NCBI RefSeq assembly: GCF_023221595.1
Contig: NZ_CP096563.1
Span: 6,195,001 to 6,259,000 of the forward strand
Source: Rhodococcus qingshengii JCM 15477
GTDB taxonomy: Bacteria; Actinomycetota; Actinomycetes; Mycobacteriales; Mycobacteriaceae
DNA: 64,000 bases
Reading direction: 5' to 3'
Under the pieces are notes generated by a model, which made no database searches, had not been told where the DNA came from, and was given only the letters and a program-made list of their open reading frames with translations. The stretch's first letter is position 1; each line of letters opens with the position of its first letter. Shown here piece after piece: positions 1-5,974 of the stretch. The position numbers and the translations under genes were made by a program.

Positions 1-411
1 GGCATCGACAAAGCCGCCGCCCTGGTCGAACGGGCACACGGGGTGATCATCTTCCTTGATGCTGCCGGTGCCACGGCAGCGGACAGTGCCCGATTCGAGG
101 CGATGTTCACGGAAGCACGCGAGGACGATTGGGCCGAATTCCTCTCCAACTGCACGAAATACGAAACAGAACTCGACAAGGAAATCCGGATCCGCAAATT
201 CACCCTGGCCGAACTCGAAGAAGAAGACCAGAGCCTGGACCGGTTGCGGCGATGGCATCGAGACTTGAAAGCGCGAGATGTATTCGGCGCCAGCAACTCC
301 GAGCAGGCGACAGCGGCGTTGCGGCAGTGCACGCAGCGGTTCGAGGACTACTCCGAACGTATGATCGCCGCACTGCACGGCCCCTCCAGCGACGAGGGCG
401 ATCGGCCATGA
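1..411 (+). CDS. chrB: Chromate resistance protein ChrB-like, 5' end missing
   Basis: The reading frame is open to the left edge of the window, so this is the C-terminal 136 residues of a longer protein; an internal GTG at 43 is not needed as a start. The visible part has the style of the ChrB N-terminal domain family: a Phe-Leu-Asp strand after a helix, a charged helix pair, and a Leu-Asp-Arg-Leu-Arg-Arg-Trp segment before an Arg-Asp-Val-Phe-Gly-Ala stretch. ChrB proteins are linked to chromate resistance and chromate-responsive control. The stop overlaps the start of the following MFS gene (ATGA), so the two are co-transcribed. The assignment rests on family resemblance recalled from sequence style. 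Confidence 0.7.
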   Translation, partial: GIDKAAALVERAHGVIIFLDAAGATAADSARFEAMFTEAREDDWAEFLSNCTKYETELDKEIRIRKFTLAELEEEDQSLDRLRRWHRDLKARDVFGASNSEQATAALRQCTQRFEDYSERMIAALHGPSSDEGDRP

Positions 412-1604
412 GCACCGCAAAGACGGATCCTGGGGTCGAGCGTTGGCGGATGTGGCCGCTGTACGCAGCCGGGTTCACCACCGCCTTCGGTGCTCACGCG
501 GTCGCGGCGAACCTCGCCTTCGACCTCGACGACATGGCGAACTCGCTGCTCTACCTCGGTCTTCTGCTCGCCCTCTACGACGGCGCCGAAGTACTCCTCA
601 AGCCGGTGTTCGGGACGCTTGCCGACAAGGTCGGGGCGAAACCTGTCCTGCTCGGCGGGTTGATCGGCTTCGCTGCAGCATCAGCGCTGTTCGTCCTCGT
701 CGCCGACACGAACTGGCTGTGGCTCGCTCGCCTCGGCCAAGGCGCCGCAGCATCGGCATTCTCACCCGCTGCCAGTTCGCTGGTCGCCCGGCTGACACCG
801 AGAGAACGGCGCGGCAGCGCATTCGGAACCTACGGGTTCTACAAAAGTCTCGGCTATACCCTCGGGCCGCTACTTGGTGGTGCGGTGATGTGGGCCGGCG
901 GCCTCGGCTTGTTGTTTGCCGTGATGGCCGTCCTCGCCGTGGTCGTCGCGATCTGGGCGTACACGGTCGTACCAGGACTACCGCCGCTCCCTCGGTCACG
1001 GCAGACGGTTGTCGACCTCGCACGACGGTTGAGCGACCGACGATTTCTGCGCCCGACCGCTGCACTCGCCGCTGCGACATCCGCATTGTCGGTCGGAGTC
1101 GGATTCCTCCCGGTCTCCGGCGCCGCCGCAGGTCTCGGACCGGTAGCGACTGGAGCCGCGGTCTCTGTACTCGCGTTGTGCGCCGCGATTACCCAGCCAC
1201 AGGCCGGACGAGCCTTCGACGCGGGCAGGATCTCGGGACCCGTGGGCGTCGCAGCAGGGTTGACGCTGACCGCCGTAGGTCTTGCGTGCGCGATGATCCC
1301 CGGATTGGCAGGTGTCCTCGTTGCCGGTGTCGCGATCGGAATCGGCACCGGAATCATCACCCCACTGGCTTTCGCGACGTTGGCGTCCTCAACCCCCGAG
1401 GAACGGATGGGGCAGACGATGGGAGCCGCCGAACTCGGGCGTGAACTGGGCGATGCCGGAGGACCGCTACTCGTTGCCGGGGTGGCCGCAGCAGCCACGC
1501 TCACAACAGGATTCGGCGCCCTCGCGGTGATTACCTTCCTCGTCGGTGCCGTCACCACGCCGTGGCGTGCACCCACACCGATTGATACGCACAAGCATCA
1601 GTAG
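408..1604 (+). CDS. MFS transporter (drug/metal efflux type)
   Basis: This 398-residue protein is largely hydrophobic with about 12 predicted membrane segments. A typical MFS loop 2-3 signature (Gly-Thr-Leu-Ala-Asp-Lys-Val-Gly) lies near residues 65-72, and a Gly-rich motif-C-like stretch (Lys-Ser-Leu-Gly-Tyr-Thr-Leu-Gly-Pro) near residues 148-156 suggests an exporter. The ATG at 408 overlaps the chrB stop, which fixes the start; a longer in-frame reading upstream runs through chrB in another frame and is not real. The context with ChrB and a PAP2 phosphatase suggests a chromate or oxidative-stress operon. The substrate cannot be told from sequence. Confidence 0.85.
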   Translation: MSTAKTDPGVERWRMWPLYAAGFTTAFGAHAVAANLAFDLDDMANSLLYLGLLLALYDGAEVLLKPVFGTLADKVGAKPVLLGGLIGFAAASALFVLVADTNWLWLARLGQGAAASAFSPAASSLVARLTPRERRGSAFGTYGFYKSLGYTLGPLLGGAVMWAGGLGLLFAVMAVLAVVVAIWAYTVVPGLPPLPRSRQTVVDLARRLSDRRFLRPTAALAAATSALSVGVGFLPVSGAAAGLGPVATGAAVSVLALCAAITQPQAGRAFDAGRISGPVGVAAGLTLTAVGLACAMIPGLAGVLVAGVAIGIGTGIITPLAFATLASSTPEERMGQTMGAAELGRELGDAGGPLLVAGVAAAATLTTGFGALAVITFLVGAVTTPWRAPTPIDTHKHQ

Positions 1605-1627
1605 TCGAGGGAAAGACGAAACACGAG

Positions 1628-2368
1628 ATGATCAGTCACATTGCCGCTCTCAGCGAATCTAGGATCGATGACGCCTGGTACTCCGACGTGACCACGTTCG
1701 CACGGGATACACCCTGGCTCAACACCCCGATGGTGGACTACTCGAGTGCGGGCATGGTGTTGTTCGCAGTCCTCATCCTTACCGCATGGTGGATCGGCCG
1801 GCGGTCCGCGCCATCTGTGATGGCCGCGGCGATTGGTGTCCCGATCGCCGCCGTGAGCGCCTACCTGGTTAATGACGGCATCAAATGGTTGGTCTCGGAA
1901 CAACGTCCCTGTTATGCACTTCCAGGAACATTTCTGCTCGAACCCTGCCCGCCAATCGACGACTACAGCTTTCCCAGCAATCACGCTGCGGTCGCAGCCG
2001 CGATGGCGGCCGCATTCTTCCTGGTAGATCGACGCCTAGGGCTCGTCACTACCGCGGCGGCGGTGATCATGGGTTTCTCCCGCGTCTACGTAGGTGCCCA
2101 CTATCCGCACGACGTCGCCGTGGGTCTCCTCGTCGGGGCTGTTGTCGGTACCGTGACCGTGATCGCGGTCAGCAGGTACGGAACCACGCTGGTCAAACGA
2201 CTTTCACAAGGCCCTGTTCGCCCTCTCCTGACATCGCTGTCGGCGGCCATGAAATTCTGCCCGGAGACGGCCACGAAACTGCCCGCTGGCGGACATGAAA
2301 CCTGCCCGGTGGCGGTCATGGGATCTGCCCGACACGACGTCGTCTGCCTCACCGGCTCCGACGGTTGA
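1628..2368 (+). CDS. PAP2-family phosphatase with C-terminus replaced by IS sequence
   Basis: This is an integral-membrane phosphatidic-acid-phosphatase-type protein. The three PAP2 motifs are present: Lys-x6-Arg-Pro (Lys-Trp-Leu-Val-Ser-Glu-Gln-Arg-Pro), Pro-Ser-Asn-His, and Ser-Arg-Val-Tyr-Val-Gly-Ala-His-Tyr-Pro-His-Asp, so the catalytic core is complete. From codon 204 on, the frame runs into an IS21-family element and gains a tail of about 43 residues encoded by IS terminal repeats. Removing the element and one target duplication restores the frame Thr-Ser-Gln-Arg-Gln-Gly-stop, a 207-residue protein. The insertion therefore cost only the last four native residues, and activity may survive. 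It lies 23 bp after the MFS gene and is probably in the same operon. Confidence 0.85.
   Translation: MISHIAALSESRIDDAWYSDVTTFARDTPWLNTPMVDYSSAGMVLFAVLILTAWWIGRRSAPSVMAAAIGVPIAAVSAYLVNDGIKWLVSEQRPCYALPGTFLLEPCPPIDDYSFPSNHAAVAAAMAAAFFLVDRRLGLVTTAAAVIMGFSRVYVGAHYPHDVAVGLLVGAVVGTVTVIAVSRYGTTLVKRLSQGPVRPLLTSLSAAMKFCPETATKLPAGGHETCPVAVMGSARHDVVCLTGSDG
2232..2237. repeat. Target-site duplication, left copy
   Basis: CATCGC directly precedes the left end of the IS and is repeated exactly at 4891-4896. Six base pairs fits the 4-8 bp duplications made by IS21-family elements. Confidence 0.8.
2257..2330. repeat. Left multiple terminal repeats of the IS
   Basis: CTGCCC occurs at 2257, 2279, 2302 and 2325 within longer related units. 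The outer and inner units match the reverse complement of the right end. They are likely binding sites for the IstA transposase. Confidence 0.8.
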
Positions 2369-2428
2369 GGCCCCTCCTCAGGTGCGATCGGCGGTGCTGA
2401 AGCGCCCGTCGCCCTGAGGAGGGACAAC

Positions 2429-3973
2429 TTGAAGTCTGCCGAGGAGATCATGGAAATCCTGGATGCCTACGACCTGACAGGGTCGTTGCGTGATGCCGGC
2501 GAGCTGGCCGGATGCTCGCACCACACGGTCAAGCACTACGTGGACCGCCGTGCTGCCGGGGGTGAGCTGGACAAGGCCGTGACTCGGCCGCAGTTGATCG
2601 ATGAGTACCTGCCCAAGGTCGAGGAGTGGGTCGAGCGGTCCAAGGGCAAGGTCCGTGCCGACAGAGCGCACGAGAAGCTGCTCGCGATGGGCTACAAGGG
2701 TTCGGAGCGCACCACCCGTCGTGCGGTCGCATCGGTGAAGAAGTCATACCGGTCAGGACATGTGCGGGTCCACCGGCCCTGGGTCACCGAGCCGGGGATG
2801 TGGCTGCAGTACGACTACGGCGACGGACCTGTCGTCGACGGCGTCAAGACGGTTCTGTTCGTGGCGTGGCTGGCGTGGTCGCGGTTCCGGGTCGTGATCG
2901 CGCTGCGCGATAAGACCATGCCGTCCGTGTTCGCCGCGCTGGACCAGACCTTCCGCCGGTTGGGTGGGGTGCCGACCTACGTGCTGACCGACAACGAGAA
3001 GACCGTCACGACCGAGCACATCGCCGGGATCCCGGTCCGCAACGGACAGCTCGTCACCTTCGCCGAGCACTACTCGGTCGTGGTCCACACCTGTGTGCCG
3101 GCGGATCCGGCGTCCAAGGGCGGCACCGAGTCGTCGGTGAAGATCAGCAAGGCCGACCTGGTGCCCAAGGACACCAACCTGCGTGAGGAGTACGCGTCGT
3201 TTAGCGAGCTCGAGGAGGCGTGTGAGGCGTTCTGTCAGAAGGTCAACACCCGGGCTCACCGGACCACGAAGCGGCCACCGGTCGAGATGTTGGCCGAAGA
3301 GCGGACACGGCTACACCCGGTCCCGACACAGCCGCACACAGTCGCGTTCGGCACCACCCGGGTAGTGCCGGGCAACACGCCGATGGTGATGTTCGAGTCC
3401 GGCCAGTACTCGGTGCCACACACCCTGCTCGGCGCCACGGTGTGGGTTCGTGCCCAAGGACTCGGCGACGGCGAGGAGGTCGTCATCGTTCACGTCGGCG
3501 AGGACGGACCCGCCGAGGTCGCCCGCCACGCGCGCGCGACGCCGGGCACGCCGAGGATCAACGACGAGCACTTCCCACCGCAGCCGGAAGGTCCGTTGAA
3601 CCGGCAGCCGCGAGCGAAGAACCCAGCGGAAGCCGAGTTCCTCGACCTGGGCGAGGGCGCCCGCCTGTGGCTGGTCGAGGCCGCTGCGGCGGGCACGCCG
3701 CGGATGAGGGTCAAGATGGCCGAAGCCCTCAGCCTGGCCAAGCTGTTCGACCCCGTCGAGGTCGACTGGGCACTCGGCCACGCCGCCGTCCACGGCCGGT
3801 TCGCCGAGGCCGATCTGTCCTCGATCCTCGACCACCACGCCCGGCAACCCGCTGTTGGCGAGCACCGTGCCGGCGAAGAACGGTCGCTGACCCAGGGCAC
3901 CGCCGGATGGGCACGTCTCGGCCAGCACGACAGCCAGCACGACAGCCGCGAGGGGAACGAGGTGACCCGATGA
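2429..3973 (+). CDS. istA: IS21-family transposase IstA
   Basis: This 514-residue transposase starts at a TTG preceded by a strong GAGGAGGG ribosome site; no better in-frame ATG is close. An N-terminal helix-turn-helix (about residues 12-40) is followed by an rve-type integrase core. The DDE residues are visible as the Asp in Gln-Tyr-Asp-Tyr-Gly-Asp-Gly, the Asp in Val-Leu-Thr-Asp-Asn-Glu-Lys, and the Glu in Lys-Gly-Gly-Thr-Glu-Ser. The C-terminal half is the usual IstA beta-barrel and tail. It cuts and joins the element ends together with the IstB ATPase, with which it overlaps by 4 bp (ATGA). Confidence 0.93.
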   Translation: MKSAEEIMEILDAYDLTGSLRDAGELAGCSHHTVKHYVDRRAAGGELDKAVTRPQLIDEYLPKVEEWVERSKGKVRADRAHEKLLAMGYKGSERTTRRAVASVKKSYRSGHVRVHRPWVTEPGMWLQYDYGDGPVVDGVKTVLFVAWLAWSRFRVVIALRDKTMPSVFAALDQTFRRLGGVPTYVLTDNEKTVTTEHIAGIPVRNGQLVTFAEHYSVVVHTCVPADPASKGGTESSVKISKADLVPKDTNLREEYASFSELEEACEAFCQKVNTRAHRTTKRPPVEMLAEERTRLHPVPTQPHTVAFGTTRVVPGNTPMVMFESGQYSVPHTLLGATVWVRAQGLGDGEEVVIVHVGEDGPAEVARHARATPGTPRINDEHFPPQPEGPLNRQPRAKNPAEAEFLDLGEGARLWLVEAAAAGTPRMRVKMAEALSLAKLFDPVEVDWALGHAAVHGRFAEADLSSILDHHARQPAVGEHRAGEERSLTQGTAGWARLGQHDSQHDSREGNEVTR

Positions 3974-4764
3974 CGACCAAGACCACCACACCATCGATGG
4001 CGTCCGCGCCGCCGTTGCCGGCCGAGTTGGAGGACCTCTTGCGGCGGCTTCGGCTGCCCCACATCCGTCGCCACGCACCGGAGGTCGTCGCGACCGCGAA
4101 GGCCCAACGCTGGGAGCCCGCCGAGGTGCTCAAGGCTCTGTTCGCCGAGGAGGTCGCCGGAAGGGAACGCTCCGCACTGGCCACCCGCAGGGCGGCTGCG
4201 GGGTTCCCGACCGGGAAGACGTTCGATGCGTGGCAGCCCGAGGCATCCTCGATCCCGGCACCGACCCAGCAGGCACTCCGCACCCTGGAATGGGTCCACC
4301 GTCGGGAAAACCTCGTCGTGTGCGGGCCGTCGGGGACCGGGAAGACGTTCCTACTGGAGGCACTCGGTCACCAAGCCGTCGAGGCCGGGTTGAAGGTCGC
4401 CTGGTTCACCCTGGAAGACCTCGGGGTCCTGCTGCGCCGCCATCGTGCCGACGACACGGTGTCCAAGGCCATCGCCCGTGTGCTGCGCGCCGATCTCGTT
4501 GTCGTCGACGACATCGGCCTGTTGCCGGTCGCCCAGGATGCCGCCGAGGGGCTCTACCGGCTCGTCGACGCCGCCTACGAGAAGCGGTCGGTCGCGATCA
4601 GCTCGAACCTGCACCCGTCCGGGTTCGACGAGCTGATGCCCAAGACGCTGGCGACCGCCACCGTCGACCGGCTACTGCACCACGCCCACGTGTGCCAGAC
4701 CAGCGGAGACTCCGTGCGACTTACCCAGGCACTCGCCGGCCGAGGGGTGAGTCCCTTGAGCTGA
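3970..4764 (+). CDS. istB: IS21-family ATPase helper IstB
   Basis: This 264-residue protein is an AAA+ ATPase of the DnaC/IstB family. It has a Walker A motif (Gly-Pro-Ser-Gly-Thr-Gly-Lys-Thr, about residues 118-125), a Walker B motif (Val-Val-Val-Asp-Asp-Ile-Gly), and a later sensor region containing Ser-Ser-Asn. The ATG overlaps the istA stop, which suggests translational coupling. IstB assembles on target DNA and directs IstA to the insertion site. Its length is normal and there is no frameshift. Confidence 0.93.
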   Translation: MTTKTTTPSMASAPPLPAELEDLLRRLRLPHIRRHAPEVVATAKAQRWEPAEVLKALFAEEVAGRERSALATRRAAAGFPTGKTFDAWQPEASSIPAPTQQALRTLEWVHRRENLVVCGPSGTGKTFLLEALGHQAVEAGLKVAWFTLEDLGVLLRRHRADDTVSKAIARVLRADLVVVDDIGLLPVAQDAAEGLYRLVDAAYEKRSVAISSNLHPSGFDELMPKTLATATVDRLLHHAHVCQTSGDSVRLTQALAGRGVSPLS

Positions 4765-4796
4765 GTGCTCTGGTCGGTGGTGGCCGCAAGCCCACT

Positions 4797-4871
4797 GGGC
4801 AGATCCCATGGCCACCACCGGGCAGTTCTCGTGACCGTCAGCGGGCAGGTCTCACGACCGCCCCTGGGCAG
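4797..4871. repeat. Right multiple terminal repeats of the IS
   Basis: GGGCAG occurs at 4797, 4820, 4843 and 4866, spaced exactly 23 bp. These are inverted copies of the CTGCCC units at the left end. Confidence 0.8.
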
Positions 4872-4890
4872 TTCCTACTGTCCCTTGACA

Positions 4891-4896
4891 CATCGC
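4891..4896. repeat. Target-site duplication, right copy
   Basis: CATCGC is identical to 2232-2237. Joining the two flanks at this repeat restores the natural end of the PAP2 reading frame, which stops at 4908-4910. Confidence 0.8.
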
Positions 4897-5189
4897 AACG
4901 ACAAGGATGACCCTAATCCGGTAGAGGAATCTTCTTCCTTGCTTCGTTTTTCACCCATTCGGAGTAGCCGGCAGCGGGAATATTGGCGCGCCGTCTCGCA
5001 GCACTATTTCTGAACGACGGCTCCGATTCCTTCTGAGCACTCCGTGCCGGAATACGCGAAGCGTCTAGCTCAGTCGGCGCGGCGCACAGCTGGTGGCGTC
5101 CAGCCGCCGTCGAGGATCGCGTCGTTGGGGGCGGGTAGTGGAGTGCATGGACCCGACGGGGGGCGGTTAGACGGAAGCGATCAGGGTGA

Positions 5190-5465
5190 GGGATCCGTAG
5201 CCGTTGTAAAGAACGCCACCTCCCCGACATCGGTCGCAGCGATCTGCAACGACCGAGCCTCTCACTCACACTCGCATCATCCACTGCAGGCGACCCCGAA
5301 GAAATCATCCAACTTGCACTCGCCGGCGAAAAGATTGCAGCACTTCGGCTCTGTCGACTCACCGACAGAACCCACTGCAAGCTCGATGGCCAGAACGACG
5401 AAATTCACGGATCACGGGGATCAGTGGACTCAGTCAGAATCACACGAAATCTGTCGAGTAACTAG
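5190..5465 (+). pseudogene. Possible degraded fragment resembling a ribosomal L7/L12 C-terminal domain
   Basis: The frame has no ATG or usual alternative start after the stop at 5187. Between 5289 and 5400 it reads like real protein: Asp-Pro-Glu-Glu-Ile-Ile-Gln-Leu-Ala-Leu-Ala-Gly-Glu-Lys-Ile-Ala-Ala-Leu. That is reminiscent of the small L7/L12-C-terminal-like hypothetical proteins of actinomycetes, whose helix reads roughly Gly-Lys-Lys-Ile-x-Ala-Ile-Lys-Leu. The rest is unremarkable. This is a weak, pattern-based suggestion. Confidence 0.2.
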
Positions 5466-5898
5466 TGATAACAGTCCGCGCGATTGTCATCGAATCGGGC
5501 CACTCTCGTCCAGTGTGACGCCTCTCAGCTTCGAGAGCATCATTGATCCACTCCTCGTGAGCCCATGAGGCTCCCTCGATATCCGGAGACCCACTCCGAT
5601 GTGCACCACGAAGCGTGGCGATCGATAACCGAATATGGGCCCTCCACCACGTCTCCTGCACGCTGAGAACTGTGAGGCTGCCCGCTTGTCCTACAACAGA
5701 TTCGGCGGCTGATGATTCTCCAATTACGTTCTCGCCCTCGTCGACGCTGGGTTGCGACGACAAGTCAATAGCGCCGCGACGAACATTCGAAAATCCGAGC
5801 AGGACTGGCAGATGTTCTCCGGCAGCTTCAAGATAGTTCCCTGGTCGAGGCGAGGCCAAAGCGGGCCCGGACGAGAAAGCCGACGCCGATACAGGCAA
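5440..5898 (-). CDS. Hypothetical protein, doubtful
   Basis: This 152-codon minus-strand frame starts at a TTG and I recognise no family. The C-terminal half has ordinary amino-acid composition (Trp-Ala-His-Glu-Glu-Trp-Ile-Asn-Asp-Ala-Leu-Glu-Ala-Glu) and could be a helical domain. The N-terminal part is low-complexity Ser/Pro/Ala, and no clear ribosome site was seen. It lies between IS-derived sequence and dnaB with no operon partner. It could be a gene remnant or chance. Confidence 0.3.
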   Translation of the reverse strand: MPVSASAFSSGPALASPRPGNYLEAAGEHLPVLLGFSNVRRGAIDLSSQPSVDEGENVIGESSAAESVVGQAGSLTVLSVQETWWRAHIRLSIATLRGAHRSGSPDIEGASWAHEEWINDALEAERRHTGREWPDSMTIARTVITSYSTDFV

Positions 5899-5974
5899 AT
5901 ACGGAACATATAGGCCCGGAATCCCTCATTTAGATCCGGAATCTACAGACGAAGAGAAGCAGCACCGGCAGCAG

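Larger units (their letters stand above)
2238..4890 (+). mobile_element. IS21-family insertion sequence, intact
   Basis: The element is 2653 bp, begins TGTC and ends GACA. It carries the two-gene istA-istB layout with a 4-bp overlap. Each end has four CTGCCC repeats spaced 22-23 bp apart in inverted orientation, the multiple terminal repeats typical of IS21. It is flanked by a 6-bp direct duplication. Both transposition genes look complete, so it may be active or recently inserted. It inserted into the 3' end of the PAP2 gene. Confidence 0.9.
4897..5974. other. Gene-poor stretch between the IS and dnaB
   Basis: About 1.1 kb with no convincing intact gene. It begins with the original PAP2 stop. 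Open frames on both strands lack good starts and family resemblance. Two weak traces are listed separately: a start-less frame at 5190-5465 and a possible minus-strand gene at 5440-5898. Base composition is somewhat less GC-rich than the flanks. It may be a degraded insertion region. Confidence 0.5.

Noticed and set aside
2238..2368. The PAP2 C-terminal tail as a real domain
   Set aside because: Its codons are IS21 terminal repeats and the ancestral stop is recovered across the target duplication.
5062..5100. TCTAGCTCAGTCGG, similar to the D-arm of a tRNA
   Set aside because: No acceptor stem, anticodon stem or T-arm could be paired around it.
4913..5380. Minus-strand 155-codon open frame, with a C-terminal stretch slightly like a ribbon-helix-helix protein
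   Set aside because: Most of it is Arg/Ser/Pro-rich as in non-coding GC-rich frames, and there is no credible start or partner gene.
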